From Halichoerus grypus (lineage: Eukaryota; Chordata; Mammalia; Carnivora; Phocidae): a DNA stretch of 64,000 bases. Under the pieces are notes generated by a model. That model did not search any database. It was not told where the DNA came from and saw only the letters and a list, made by a program, of their open reading frames with translations. Position 1 is the stretch's first letter. Each line of letters begins with the position of its first letter. Where the stretch lies: positions 166,610,243 through 166,674,242 of the forward strand of contig NC_135714.1 of assembly GCF_964656455.1 (NCBI RefSeq). The letters run 5' to 3'. Both the position numbers and the translations under genes were made by a program. Below are positions 9,871-23,781 of the stretch, in pieces.

Positions 9871-11230
9871 TAACTCGAAGGAAAAACTCGGTAGAGAGCC
9901 TGTGCTGCAGGTAAAACAGCAGCTCCTGAGGGTGGAAGCATTTTGTTGTGTGCATGCGTGAGAGCACTGCAAGGGAGTCCAAAGCATTTTGCGAGTGAGA
10001 CTCAGGCCCCAGCGAAAGGCAGAACACGACTCCCCATGTGTTTCATCAAGCTAGCATGGCAGCGCCACTTTCATGGAAGTCTAATAGCTAGCGTTCTAAG
10101 TCGAAGAAACAACACTGTAGAGAAACCGTGCTTTAGCTACCGTCGACCTCTCTGAGGGCGAAGCAGTTTAGGGTGTACTGAGGTTGGGAGCCCAGGGACG
10201 GTTTCAATATCATAATATCGGGGGAGGGACAGGCCGGTACAGAAGGCAGCTCGCAACTCACATCATGGTTATGGGGCTACTACCGTTGCCCAGGGTGTGT
10301 GTGCAGGCTTAAACACAGCCACCTAACTCGAAGGAAAAACTCGGTAGAGAGCCTGTGCTGCAGGTAAAACAGCTGCTCCTGAGGGTGGAAGCATTTTGTT
10401 GTGTGCGTGCGTGAGAGCACTGCAAGGGAGTCCAAAGCTTTTTGCGAGTGAGACTCAGGCCCCAGCAAAAGGCAGAACACGACTCCCCATGTGTTTCATC
10501 AAGCTAGCATGGCAGCGCCACTTTCATGGAAGTCTAATAGCTAGCGTTCTAAGTCGAAGAAACAACACTGTAGAGAAACCGTGCTTTAGCTACCGTCGAC
10601 CTCTCTGAGGGCGAAGCAGTTTAGGGTGTACTGAGGTTGGGAGCCCTGGGACGGTTTCAATATCATAATATCGGGGGAGGGACAGGCCGGTACAGAAGGC
10701 AGCTCGCAACTCACATAATGGTTATGGGGCTACTACCGTTGCCCAGGGTGTGTGTGCAGGCTTAAACACAGCCACCTAACTCGAAGGAAAAACTCGGTAG
10801 AGAGCCTGTGCTGCAGGTAAAACAGCTGCTCCTGAGGGTGGAAGCATTTTGTTGTGTGCGTGCGTGAGAGCACTGCAAGGGAGTCCAAAGCTTTCTGCGA
10901 GTGAGACTCAGGCCCCAGCGAAAGGCAGAACACCACTCCCCATGTGTTTCATCAAGCTAGCACGGCAGCGCCACTTTTCAGGGAAGTCTAATAGCTAGCG
11001 TTCTAAGTCGAAGAAACAACACTGTAGAGAAGCCGTGCTTTAGCTACCGTCGACCTCTGTGTGGGCGAAGCAGTTTAGGGTGTACTGTGGCTGGCAGCCT
11101 GGGGACGGTTTCCATTTCGGAATATAGGGGGAGAGACAGTCCGGTACAGAAGGCAGCTCTCAACTCACTACATGGTTAAGGGGCTAGTTCCGTTGCCCCG
11201 TGGGTGTGTGCAGGCTTAAAGACAGCCACT
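9871..11230. repeat. Variable 453-bp dimer block of U2, three copies
   Basis: Dimers start at 9871, 10324 and 10777. It is the only unit here with three. The final dimer has CACCACTCCCC and TTTTCAGGGAAG like the last dimer of U1. The first two share ATGGCAGCGCCACTTTCATGG, so the gain looks like duplication of the first dimer. Confidence 0.88.
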
Positions 11231-12196
11231 TAACTCGAAGGAAAAACTCGGTAGGGAATCCGAGCTGCAGGTAAAACAGCTGCTCCTAAGGGTGGAAGCC
11301 TTTTGTTGTGTGCGTGCGTGAGAGCACTGCAAGGGAGTCCAAAGCATTTTGCGAGTGAGACTCAGGCCCCAGCGAAAGGCAGAACACGACTCCCCATGTG
11401 TTTTACCAAGCTAGCACGGCAGCCCCACATTTGCATGGAAGTCTAAGAGCTAGCGTTCTAACTCGAAGAAACTACACAGTAGAGAAACCGTGCTTTAGCT
11501 ACCGTCGACCTCTCTGTGGCCGAAGCAGTTTAGGGTGTACTGTGGCTGAGAGCCTGGGGACATTTTCCATTTTGTAAAATCGGGGGAGAGACAGGCCGGT
11601 ACAGAAGGCAGCTCTCAACTCACATCATGGTTATGGGGCTAGTACCGTTGCCCTGGGTGTGTGTGCAGGCTGAAAGACAGCCACCTAACTCAAAGGAAAA
11701 ACACGGTAGAGAATCCGTGCTTCAGCTCAAACAGCCGCTCCTGAGGGTGGAAGCATTTGGTTGTGTGCGTGCGTGAGAGGACTGCAAGGGAGTCCAAAGT
11801 TTCTGCGAGTGAGACTCAGGCCCCAGCAAAAGGCAGAAGACGACTCCCCGTGTGTTTCATTTAGCTAGCACTGCGGCCCTACTTTTGCATGGAAATCTAA
11901 TCGCTAGCGTTCTCCCTGGAAGAAACAACACGGTAGAGAAACCGTGCTTTAGCTACCATCCACCTCTCTGAGGGAGGAAGCACTTTCCAGGCTACCGTGG
12001 GTGAGAGCCTGAGGAACGGGTTCCTTACGTGAAACCGAGGGAGAAGGAGTCCGGGCCAGAAGGCTCCTCTCGACTCAGCTCTTGTTACCTGAAGCTAACA
12101 CTTCGGCTCCATGTGTGCATAGGAATGCTAAGGGCTCCACACTGATTTGGCAGAAAGAAGCCGCTCAAGAACCCCAGCTTCAGCTCGTTCGCCTCT

Positions 12197-12211
12197 CCAC
12201 AGGGTGGCAGC
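12197..12211 (+). promoter_or_regulatory. Weak CTCF-like motif, U3
   Basis: Same candidate and same offset in the unit. Confidence 0.25.
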
Positions 12212-13966
12212 ATTTTCAAGTCTGCTTGAGTGCAAACCTGGGGAAGGAGTCCCAGCAGAATTCGGAGGGAGAAATAAGCATGGGCAGAAGGCCCCTATGG
12301 ACTCAACTCTTGTTTCGGGAAACTAGATCGGCTCTCCCGTGTGTGCGTGGAGTCCTCCGTGCCATCCACGCAACGCAAAGGAACAAAACTGTAGAGAACC
12401 CGTGCCTCAGCAAAGATCGCCCTTCCTGAGCGTGCACTTCATCTATTGTGTGTTTTTGTGAAAGCATGAGAAATGGAACCTAAACGTAACTCGGAGTGAG
12501 AAGCAGGCGTGGAAGGAAGGCTGCTGTCGACTCACCTCTTGTTTGAGGAGATTAGCACTGCTGTACCCTGTGTGCCTGGATGCCTAGTTCCCAGGCTACT
12601 AACACCAAGAATCAATCCTCTCGAGTGACTGCGCTTGAGTTAACATTGCCGTTCCTGAAGCAGGAGGAATTTGACCCTGCTCGTGTACGAGAGACCGGGG
12701 AAAGGGTCCCAGACGTGAAATGGAGTGAGAAACAGGCCGGTGCGGAAGGCAGCTCTCAAGTCACCTCTGGTTTATGGGGCTAGTACCCTTGCCCCGGGGG
12801 TGCCTGCAGGCCTAAAGCCAACCACCTAACTCAAAGGAACAACTCTGTAGGGAATTCCCGCTTCGGCTAAAAGAGCCATGCCTCAGGGTGGACGCATTTT
12901 GCTGTGTGCATGCGTGAGCGCACTGCAAGTGAGTCCAAAAGCATTTTCCTTGTGAGACCCAGGCCCCGGAAGAAGCCAGAACACGACTCCCCACTTGCTC
13001 CATGAAGCTAGGACTGCGGCCCCACTTTTGCATGGAAGTCTAACAGCTAGCTTTCTAACTCGGAGAAACAACACTGTAGAGAAACCGTGCTTTAGCTACC
13101 GTCGACCTCTCTGTGGGCGAAGCAGTTTAGGGTGTACTGTGGCTGAGAGCCTGGGGACGGTTTCCATTTCATAATATCGGGGGAGAGACAGGCTGGCACA
13201 TAAGGCAGATCTGAACTCACTACATGGTTATGGGGCTAGTTCCGTTGCCCCGTGGGTGTGTGCAGGCTTAAACACAGCCACCTAACTCGAAGGAAAAACT
13301 CGGTAGAGAGCCTGTGCTGCAGGTAAAGGAGCTGCTCCTGAGGGTGCAAGCATTTTGTTGTGTGCGTGCGTGAGAGCACTGCAAGGGAGTCCAAAGCTTT
13401 TTGCGAGTGAGACTCAGGCCCCAGCGAAAGGCAGACCACGACTCCCCATGTGTTTCATCACGCTAGCACGGCAGCCCCACTTTTGCATGGAAGTCTAATA
13501 GCTAGCGTTCTAACTCGAAGAAACAACACTGTAGAGAAGCCGTGCTTTAGCTACCGTCGACCTCTCTGTGGGCGAAGCAGTTTAGGGTGTACTGTGGCTG
13601 AGAGCCCTGGGACGGTTTCAATATCGTAATATCGGGGAGAGACAGGCCGGTACAGAAGGCAGCTCTCAAATCACATCATGGTTAGGGGGCTAGTACCATT
13701 GCCCAGGGTGTGTGTGCAGGCTTGAACACAGCCACCTAACTCGAAGGAAAAACTCGGTTGAGAGCCTGTGCTGCAGGTAAAACAGCTGCTCCTGAGGGTG
13801 GCAGCATTTTGTTGTGTGCGTGCGTGAGAGCACTGCAAGGGAGTCCAGACCCATTTTCCGTGTGGGACTCAGGCCCCGGCAGAAGACAGAACACGACTCC
13901 CCACTTGTTTCATGAAGCTAGCACTGCGGCCCCACTTTTGCATGGAAGTCTAATAGCAAGCGTTCT

Positions 13967-14665
13967 TTATTATTAGTAGTATTAAATGTTTTTATTGTTA
14001 TGTTAATCCCCATACATTACATCATTAGTTTTAGATATAGTGTTCCATGATTCATTGTTTGTGCATAACACCCAGTGCTCCATGCAGATCGTGCCCTGCT
14101 CAATACCCATCACCAGGCTAACCCATCCTCCCACCCCCCTCCCCTCTAGAACCCTCAGTTTGTTTTTCAGAGTCCATCGTCTCTCATGGTTCTTCTCCCC
14201 CTCCGATTTTCCCCCCTTCATTCTTCCCCTCCTGCTACATTCTTCTTCTTCTTTTTTTCTTTCTTAACATATATTGCATTATTTGTTTCAGAGGTACAGA
14301 TCTGAGATTCAACAGTCTTGCACAATTCACAGCGCTTACCAGAACACATACCCTCCCCAGTGTCCAACACCCAGTGACCCCATCCCTCCCACCCCAGCCC
14401 CCACTCCAGCAACCCTCAGTTTGTTTCCTGAGATTAAGAATTCCTCATATCAGTGAGGTCATATGATACATGTCTTTCTCTGTTTGACTTATTTCGCTCA
14501 GCATGATACCCTCCAGTTCCATCCACGTCGTTGCAGAGGGCAAGATCTCATTCCTTTTGATGGCTGCATAATATTCCATTGTATATATATATACCCCCTC
14601 TTCTTTATCCATTCATCTGTTGGTGGACATCTTGGCTCTTTCCACAGTTTGGCTATTGTGGACAT
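13967..14665 (-). mobile_element. L1 3' end, U3 copy
   Basis: Target-site duplications lie at 13951-13966 and 14666-14681. The tail has two GTA triplets in place of TTA, the most altered tail in the window, at unchanged length. Confidence 0.95.
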
Positions 14666-16108
14666 TAATAGCAAGCGTTCTAACTCGGAGAAACAACCCT
14701 GAAGAGAAACCGTGCTTTAGCTACCGACGACCTCTGTGTGGGAGGAAGCAGTTTAGGGTGTACGGTGGGTGAGAGCCTGGGGACGGGTTCCGTTTCCTAA
14801 AATCGAGGGAGAGACAGGCCGGAGAGAAGGCAGCTCTCAACTCACACCATGGTTATGGGGCTAGTACCGTTGCCCCGGGTGTGTGTGCAGGCTTCATGAA
14901 AACCGCCTGACTCGAAGGAAAAACTCGCTGGAGAATCCATGCTTCAGCTAAAAGAGCCGCTCTTGAAGGTGGAAGCATTATGTTGTGTGCGTGCATGAGA
15001 GCCCTGCAAGGGAGTCCAAAGCTTTTTGTGAGTGAGCCTCAGGCCCCAGCAGAAGGCAGAACACGACTCCCCATGTGTTTCATCACGCTAGCACGGCAGC
15101 CCCACTTTTGCATGGAAGTCTAACAGCTAGCGTTCTAACTCGAAGAAACAACACTGTAGAGAAACCCTGCTTTAGCTACCGTCGACCTCTAGATGGAGGA
15201 AATATTACACGGAGTACCGTGGCTGAGAGCCTGGGGAACGGGTTCCATACGTGAAACCAAGGGAGAAATAGGTCCGGGCACAAGGCACCTCTGGACTCAG
15301 CTCTTGCTACCTGAAGCTAACACTACTGCTCCATGTGTGCTTGGAATGCTATGTGCTCGACACTGACTGGGAAGAAACAAGCCTGTCAAGAATCCCAGCT
15401 GCAGCTCATTCGCCTACCAGACTACTAACACCAAGAATCAATGCTGTAGCGTTACTGCGCTTTAGCTAACATTGCAGTTCCTGAAGCCGCAGGAGTTGTA
15501 TAGTGTTCGTGTATGAGAGACCGGGGAAAGGGTCCCATACGTGAAATGGAGTGAGAAACAGGCCGGTGCGGAAGGCAGCTCTCAACTCACCTCTTGTTTA
15601 TGAGGCCAGTACCCTTGCCCCGTGTGTTCCTGCAGGCCATAAGCCAACCGCCTAACTCAAAGGAACAACTCTGTAGAGAATTCCTGCTTCGGCTAAAAGA
15701 GCCATGCCTCAGGGTGGACGCATTGTGTGGTGTGCATGCGTGAGTGCACAGCAAGTGAGTCCAAAAGCATTTTCCTTGTGAGACCCAGGCCCCAGAAGAA
15801 GCCAGAACACGACTCCCCACTTGCTCCCTGAATCTAATACCTCGGCCCCACTTTTGCATGGAAGTCTCATAGTTAGCTTTCTAAGTCGAAGAAACAACAC
15901 TGTAGAGAAACCGTGCTTTAGCTACCGTCGACCTCTCTGAGGGCGAAGCAGTTTAGGGTGTACTGAGGTTGGGAGCCCTGGGACGGTTTCAATATCATAA
16001 TATCGGGGGAGGGACAGGCCGGCACAGAAGGCAGCTCTCAACTCACATCATGGTTATGGGGCTACTACCGTTGCCCAGGGTGTGTGTGCAGGCTTAAACA
16101 CAGCCACC

Positions 16109-17015
16109 TAACTCGAAGGAAAAACTCGGTAGAGAGCCTGTGCTGCAGGTAAAACAGCTGCTCCTGAGGGTGGAAGCATTTTGTTGTGTGCGTGCGTGAG
16201 AGCACTGCAAGGGAGGCCAAAGCTTTTTGCGAGTGAGACTCAGGCCCCAGCGAAAGGCAGAACACGACTCCCCATGTGTTTCATCAAGCTAGCATGGCAG
16301 CGCCACTTTCATGGAAGTCTAATAGCTAGCGTTCTAAGTCGAAGAAACAACACTGTAGAGAAACCGTGCTTTAGCTACCGTCGACCTCTCTGAGGGCGAA
16401 GCAGTTTAGGGTGTACTGAGGTTGGGAGCCCTGGGACGGTTTCAATATCATAATATCGGGGGAGGGACAGGCCGGTACAGAAGGCAGTTCGCAACTCACA
16501 TCATGGTTATGGGGCTACTACCGTTGCCCAGGGTGTGTGTGCAGGCTTAAACACAGCCACCTAACTCGAAGGAAAAACTCGGTAGAGAGCCTGTGCTGCA
16601 GGTAAAACAGCTGCTCCTGAGGGTGGAAGCATTTTGTTGTGTGCGTGCGTGAGAGCACTGCAAGGGATTCCAAAGCTTTCTGCGAGTGAGACTCAGGCCC
16701 CAGCGAAAGGCAGAACACGACTCCCCATGTGTTTCATCAAGCTAGCACGGCAGCGCCACTTTTCAGGGAAGTCTAATAGCTAGCGTTCTAAGTCGAAGAA
16801 ACAACACTGTAGAGAAGCCGTGCTTTAGCTACCGTCGACCTCTGTGTGGGCGAAGCAGTTTAGGGTGTACTGTGGCTGGCAGCCTGGGGACGGTTTCCAT
16901 TTCGGAATATAGGGGGAGAGACAGTCCGGTACAGAAGGCAGCTCTCAACTCACTACATGCTTAAGGGGCTAGTTCCGTTGCCCCGTGGGTGTGTGCAGGC
17001 TTAAAGACAGCCACT
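16109..17015. repeat. Variable dimer block of U3, two copies
   Basis: Dimers start at 16109 and 16562. The first has GGGAGGCCAAAG and the second GGGATTCCAAAG. These two markers recur together in U5. Confidence 0.88.
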
Positions 17016-17981
17016 TAACTCGAAGGAAAAACTCGGTAGGGAATCCGAGCTGCAGGTAAAACAGCTGCTCCTAAGGGTGGAAGCCTTTTGTTGTGTGCGT
17101 GCGTGAGAGCACTGCAAGGGAGTCCAAAGCATTTTGCGAGTGAGACTCAGGCCCCAGCGAAAGGCAGAACACGACTCCCCATGTGTTTTACCAAGCTAGC
17201 ACGGCAGCCCCACATTTGCATGGAAGTCTAAGAGCTAGCGTTCTAACTCGAAGAAACTACACAGTAGAGAAACCGTGCTTTAGCTACCGTCGACCTCTCT
17301 GTGGGCGAAGCAGTTTAGGGTGTACTGTGGCTGAGAGCCTGGGGACATTTTCCATTTTGTAAAATCGGGGGAGAGACAGGCCGGTACAGAAGGCAGCTCT
17401 CAACTCACATCATGGTTATGGGGCTAGTACCGTTGCCCTGGGTGTGTGTGCAGGCTGAAAGACAGCCACCTAACTCAAAGGAAAAACACGGTAGAGAATC
17501 CGTGCTTCAGCTCAAACAGCCGCTCCTGAGGGTGGAAGCATTTGGTTGTGTGCGTGCGTGAGAGGACTGCAAGGGAGTCCAAAGTTTCTGCGAGTGAGAC
17601 TCAGGCCCCAGCAAAAGGCAGAAGACGACTCCCCGTGTGTTTCATTTAGCTAGCACTGCGGCCCTACTTTTGCATGGAAATCTAATCGCTAGCGTTCTCC
17701 CTGGAAGAAACAACACGGTAGAGAAACCGTGCTTTAGCTACCATCCACCTCTCTGAGGGAGGAAGCACTTTCCAGGCTACCGTGGGTGAGAGCCTGAGGA
17801 ACGGGTTCCTTACGTGAAACCGAGGGAGAAGGAGTCCGGGCCAGAAGGCTCCTCTCGACTCAGCTCTTGTTACCTGAAGCTAACACTTCGGCTCCATGTG
17901 TGCATAGGAATGCTAAGGGCTCCACACTGATTTGGCAGAAAGAAGCCGCTCAAGAACCCCAGCTTCAGCTCGTTCGCCTCT

Positions 17982-17996
17982 CCACAGGGTGGCAGC
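17982..17996 (+). promoter_or_regulatory. Weak CTCF-like motif, U4
   Basis: Same candidate, unchanged. Confidence 0.25.
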
Positions 17997-19751
17997 ATTT
18001 TCAAGTCTGCTTGAGTGCAAACCTGGGGAAGGAGTCCCAGCAGAATTCGGAGGGAGAAATAAGCATGGGCAGAAGGCCCCTATGGACTCAACTCTTGTTT
18101 CGGGAAACTAGATCGGCTCTCCCGTGTGTGCGTGGAGTCCTCAGTGCCATCCACGCAACGCAAAGGAACAAAACTGTAGAGAACCCGTGCCTCAGCAAAG
18201 ATCGCCCTTCCTGAGCGTGCACTTCATCTGTTGTGTGTTTTTGTGAAAGCATGAGAAATGGAACCTAAACGTAACTCGGAGTGAGAAGCAGGCGTGGAAG
18301 GAAGGCTGCTGTCGACTCACCTCTTGTTTGAGGAGATTAGCACTGCTGTACCCTGTGTGCCTGGATGCCTAGTTCCCAGGCTACTAACACCAAGAATCAA
18401 TCCTCTCGAGTGACTGCGCTTGAGTTAACATTGCCGTTCCTGAAGCAGGAGGAATTTGACCCTGCTCGTGTACGAGAGACCGGGGAAAGGGTCCCAGACG
18501 TGAAATGGAGTGAGAAACAGGCCGGTGCGGAAGGCAGCTCTCAAGTCACCTCTGGTTGATGAGGCTAGTACCCTTGCCCCGGGGGTGCCTGCAGGCCTAA
18601 AGCCAACCACCTAACTCAAAGGAACAACTCTGTAGGGAATTCCCGCTTCGGCTAAAAGAGCCATGCCTCAGGGTGGACGCATTTTGCTGTGTGCATGCGT
18701 GAGCGCACTGCAAGTGAGTCCAAAAGCATTTTCCTTGTGAGACCCAGGCCCCGGAAGAAGCCAGAACACGACTCCCCACTTGCTCCATGAAGCTAGGACT
18801 GCGGCCCCACTTTTGCATGGAAGTCTAACAGCTAGCTTTCTAACTCGGAGAAACAACACTGTAGAGAAACCGTGCTTTAGCTACCGTCGACCTCTCTGTG
18901 GGCGAAGCAGTTTAGGGTGTACTGTGGCTGAGAGCCTGGGGACGGTTTCCATTTCATAATATCGGGGGAGAGACAGGCTGGCACATAAGGCAGATCTGAA
19001 CTCACTACATGGTTATGGGGCTAGTTCCGTTGCCCCGTGGGTGTGTGCAGGCTTAAACACAGCCACCTAACTCGAAGGAAAAACTCGGTAGAGAGCCTGT
19101 GCTGCAGGTAAAGGAGCTGCTCCTGAGGGTGCAAGCATTTTGTTGTGTGCGTGCGTGAGAGCACTGCAAGGGAGTCCAAAGCTTTTTGCGAGTGAGACTC
19201 AGGCCCCAGCGAAAGGCAGACCACGACTCCCCATGTGTTTCATCACGCTAGCACGGCAGCCCCACTTTTGCATGGAAGTCTAATAGCTAGCGTTCTAACT
19301 CGAAGAAACAACACTGTAGAGAAGCCATGCTTTAGCTACCATCGACCTCTCTGTGGGCGAAGCAGTTTAGGGTGTACTGTGGCTGAGAGCCCTGGGACGG
19401 TTTCAATATCGTAATATCGGGGAGAGACAGGCCGGTACAGAAGGCAGCTCTCAAATCACATCATGGTTAGGGGGCTAGTACCATTGCCCAGGGTGTGTGT
19501 GCAGGCTTAAACACAGCCACCTAACTCGAAGGAAAAACTCGGTTGAGAGCCTGTGCTGCAGGTAAAACAGCTGCTCCTGAGGGTGGCAGCATTTTGTTGT
19601 GTGCGTGCGTGAGAGCACTGCAAGGGAGTCCAGACCCATTTTCCGTGTGGGACTCAGGCCCCGGCAGAAGACAGAACACGACTCCCCACTTGTTTCATGA
19701 AGCTAGCACTGCGGCCCCACTTTTGCATGGAAGTCTAATAGCAAGCGTTCT

Positions 19752-20450
19752 TTATTATTATTATTATTAAATGTTTTTATTGTTATGTTAATCCCCATAC
19801 ATTACATCATTAGTTTTAGATATAGTGTTCCATGATTCATTGTTTGTGCATAACACCCAGTGCTCCATGCAGATCGTGCCCTGCTCAATACCCATCACCA
19901 GGCTAACCCATCCTCCCACCCCCCTCCCCTCTAGAACCCTCAGTTTGTTTTTCAGAGTCCATCGTCTCTCATGGTTCTTCTCCCCCTCCGATTTTCCCCC
20001 CTTCGTTCTTCCCCTCCTGCTACATTCTTCTTCTTCTTTTTTTCTTTCTTAACATATATTGCATTATTTGTTTCAGAGGTACAGATCTGAGATTCAACAG
20101 TCTTGCACAATTCACAGCGCTTACCAGAACACATACCCTCCCCAGTGTCCAACACCCAGTGACCCCATCCCTCCCACCCCAGCCCCCACTCCAGCAACCC
20201 TCAGTTTGTTTCCTGAGATTAAGAATTCCTCATATCAGTGAGGTCATATGATACATGTCTTTCTCTGTTTGACTTATTTCGCTCAGCATGATACCCTCCA
20301 GTTCCATCCACGTCGTTGCAGATGGCAAGATCTCATTCCTTTTGATGGCTGCATAATATTCCATTGTATATATATATACCCCCTCTTCTTTATCCATTCA
20401 TCTGTTGGTGGACATCTTGGCTCTTTCCACAGTTTGGCTATTGTGGACAT
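19752..20450 (-). mobile_element. L1 3' end, U4 copy
   Basis: Target-site duplications lie at 19736-19751 and 20451-20466. The tail is uninterrupted (TTA six times on the plus strand). It carries CTTCGTTCTTCC near 20002 and CAGATGGC near 20319, both shared with U5. Confidence 0.95.
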
Positions 20451-21893
20451 TAATAGCAAGCGTTCTAACTCGGAGAAACAACACTGAAGAGAAACCGTGC
20501 TTTAGCTACCGACGACCTCTGTGTGGGAGGAAGCAGTTTAGGGTGTACGGTGGGTGAGAGCCTGGGGACGGGTTCCGTTTCCTAAAATCGAGGGAGAGAC
20601 AGGCCGGAGAGAAGGCAGCTCTCAACTCACACCATGGTTATGGGGCTAGTACCGTTGCCCCGGGTGTGTGTGCAGGCTTCATGAAAACCGCCTGACTCGA
20701 AGGAAAAACTCGCTGGAGAATCCATGCTTCAGCTAAAAGAGCCGCTCTTGAAGGTGGAAGCATTATGTTGTGTGCGTGCATGAGAGCCCTGCAAGGGAGT
20801 CCAAAGCTTTTTGTGAGTGAGCCTCAGGCCCCAGCAGAAGGCAGAACACGACTCCCCATGTGTTTCATCACGCTAGCACGGCAGCCCCACTTTTGCATGG
20901 AAGTCTAACAGCTAGCGTTCTAACTCGAAGAAACAACACTGTAGAGAAACCCTGCTTTAGCTACCGTCGACCTCTAGATGGAGGAAATATTACACGGAGT
21001 ACCGTGGCTGAGAGCCTGGGGAACGGGTTCCATACGTGAAACCAAGGGAGAAATAGGTCCGGGCAGAAGGCACCTCTGGACTCAGCTCTTGCTACCTGAA
21101 GCTAACACTACTGCTCCATGTGTGCTTGGAATGCTATGTGCTCGACACTGACTGGGAAGAAACAAGCCTGTCAAGAATCCCAGCTGCAGCTCATTCGCCT
21201 ACCAGACTACTAACACCAAGAATCAATGCTGTAGCGTTACTGCGCTTTAGCTAACATTGCAGTTCCTGAAGCCGCAGGAGTTGTATAGTGTTCGTGTATG
21301 AGAGACCGGGGAAAGGGTCCCATACGTGAAATGGAGTGAGAAACAGGCCGGTGCGGAAGGCAGCTCTCAACTCACCTCTTGTTTATGAGGCCAGTACCCT
21401 TGCCCCGTGTGTTCCTGCAGGCCATAAGCCAACCGCCTAACTCTAAGGAACAACTCTGTAGAGAATTCCTGCTTCGGCTAAAAGAGCCATGCCTCAGGGT
21501 GGACGCATTGTGTGGTGTGCATGCGTGAGTGCACAGCAAGTGAGTCCAAAAGCATTTTCCTTGTGAGACCCAGGCCCCAGAAGAAGCCAGAACACGACTC
21601 CCCACTTGCTCCCTGAATCTAATACCTCGGCCCCACTTTTGCATGGAAGTCTCATAGTTAGCTTTCTAAGTCGAAGAAACAACACTGTAGAGAAACCGTG
21701 CTTTAGCTACCGTCGACCTCTCTGAGGGCGAAGCAGTTTAGGGTGTACTGAGGTTGGGAGCCCTGGGACGGTTTCAATATCATAATATCGGGGGAGGGAC
21801 AGGCCGGCACAGAAGGCAGCTCTCAACTCACATCATGGTTATGGGGCTACTAACGTTGCCCAGGGTGTGTGTGCAGGCTTAAACACAGCCACC

Positions 21894-22800
21894 TAACTCG
21901 AAGGAAAAACTCGGTAGAGAGCCTGTGCTGCAGGTAAAACAGCTGCTCCTGAGGGTGGAAGCATTTTGTTGTGTGCGTGCGTGAGAGCACTGCAAGGGAG
22001 GCCAAAGCTTTTTGCGAGTGAGACTCAGGCCCCAGCGAAAGGCAGAACACGACTCCCCATGTGTTTCATCAAGCTAGCATGGCAGCGCCACTTTCATGGA
22101 AGTCTAAAAGCTAGCGTTCTAAGTCGAAGAAACAACACTGTAGAGAAACCGTGCTTTAGCTACCGTCGACCTCTCTGAGGGCGAAGCAGTTTAGGGTGTA
22201 CTGAGGTTGGGAGCCCTGGGACGGTTTCAATATCATAATATCGGGGGAGGGACAGGCCGGTACAGAAGGCAGCTCGCAACTCACATCATGGTTATGGGGC
22301 TACTACCGTTGCCCAGGGTGTGTGTGCAGGCTTAAACACAGCCACCTAACTCGAAGGAAAAACTCGGTAGAGAGCCTGTGCTGCAGGTAAAACAGCTGCT
22401 CCTGAGGGTGGAAGCATTTTGTTGTGTGCGTGCGTGAGAGCACTGCAAGGGAGTCCAAAGCTTTCTGCGAGTGAGACTCAGGCCCCAGCGAAAGGCAGAA
22501 CACCACTCCCCATGTGTTTCATCAAGGTAGCACGGCAGCGCCACTTTTCATGGAAGTCTAATAGCTAGCGTTCTAAGTCGAAGAAACAACACTGTAGAGA
22601 AGCCGTGCTTTAGCTACCGTCGACCTCTGTGTGGGCGAAGCAGTTTAGGGTGTACTGTGGCTGGCAGCCTGGGGACGGTTTCCATTTCGGAATATAGGGG
22701 GAGAGACAGTCCGGTACAGAAGGCAGCTCTCAACTCACTACATGCTTAAGGGGCTAGTTCCGTTGCCCCGTGGGTGTGTGCAGGCTTAAAGACAGCCACT
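21894..22800. repeat. Variable dimer block of U4, two copies
   Basis: The second dimer has CATCAAGGTAGCACGG near 22520, a change otherwise seen only in U11, nearly 40 kb away. It also has TTTTCATGGAAG where U1, U2, U3 and U5 have CAGGGAAG. Confidence 0.88.
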
Positions 22801-23766
22801 TAACTCGAAGGAAAAACTCGGTAGGGAATCCGAGCTGCAGGTAAAACAGCTGCTCCTGAGGGTGGAAGCCTTTTGTTGTGTGCGTGCGTGAGAGCACTGC
22901 AAGGGAGTCCAAAGCATTTTGCGAGTGAGACTCAGGCCCCAGCGAAAGGCAGAACACGACTCCCCATGTGTTTTACCAAGCTAGCACGGCAGCCCCACAT
23001 TTGCATGGAAGTCTAAGAGCTAGCGTTCTAACTCGAAGAAACTACACAGTAGAGAAACCGTGCTTTAGCTACCGTCGACCTCTCTGTGGGCGAAGCAGTT
23101 TAGGGTGTACTGTGGCTGAGAGCCTGGGGACATTTTCTATTTTGTAAAATCGGGGGAGAGACAGGCCGGTACAGAAGGCAGCTCTCAACTCACATCATGG
23201 TTATGGGGCTAGTACCGTTGCCCTGGGTGTGTGTGCAGGCTGAAAGACAGCCACCTAACTCAAAGGAAAAACACGGTAGAGAATCCGTGCTTCAGCTCAA
23301 ACAGCCGCTCCTGAGGGTGGAAGCATTTGGTTGTGTGCGTGCGTGAGAGGACTGCAAGGGAGTCCAAAGTTTCTGCGAGTGAGACTCAGGCCCCAGCAAA
23401 AGGCAGAAGACGACTCCCCGTGTGTTTCATTTAGCTAGCACTGCGGCCCTACTTTTGCATGGAAATCTAATCGCTAGCGTTCTCCCTGGAAGAAACAACA
23501 CGGTAGAGAAACCGTGCTTTAGCTACCATCCACCTCTCTGAGGGAGGAAGCACTTTCCAGGCTACCGTGGGTGAGAGCCTGAGGAACGGGTTCCTTACGT
23601 GAAACCGAGGGAGAAGGAGTCCGGGCCAGAAGGCTCCTCTCGACTCAGCTCTTGTTACCTGAAGCTAACACTTCGGCTCCATGTGTGCATAGGAATGCTA
23701 AGGGCTCCACACTGATTTGGCAGAAAGAAGCCGCTCAAGAACCCCAGCTTCAGCTCGTTCGCCTCT

Positions 23767-23781
23767 CCACAGGGTGGCAGC
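23767..23781 (+). promoter_or_regulatory. Weak CTCF-like motif, U5
   Basis: Same candidate, unchanged. Confidence 0.25.

Larger units (their letters stand above)
5783..12016. repeat. Macrosatellite unit U2 (6234 bp, three variable dimers)
   Basis: This is the longest unit, with 24 monomers. It equals the 5785-bp form plus one 453-bp dimer minus a 4-bp slippage deletion inside its L1. It shares two variants with U3 only: TTTATGGGGCTAG near 6538 and AACAACCCTGAAG after the L1 (near 8455). Confidence 0.93.
12017..17801. repeat. Macrosatellite unit U3 (5785 bp, two variable dimers)
   Basis: Common length class. It shares TTTATGGGGCTAG (near 12772) and AACAACCCTGAAG (near 14693) with U2. From here on, units carry GAATTCCCGCTTC instead of the CCTGC of U1 and U2. 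It has a private TCCTCCGTGCC near 12353. Confidence 0.93.
17802..23586. repeat. Macrosatellite unit U4 (5785 bp, two variable dimers)
   Basis: Very close to U5. The two share GGTTGATGAGG near 18554, GCCATGCTTTAGCTACCATCG near 19324 and, inside the L1, CAGATGGCAAG. A private AACTCTAAGG occurs near 21440. Confidence 0.93.
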
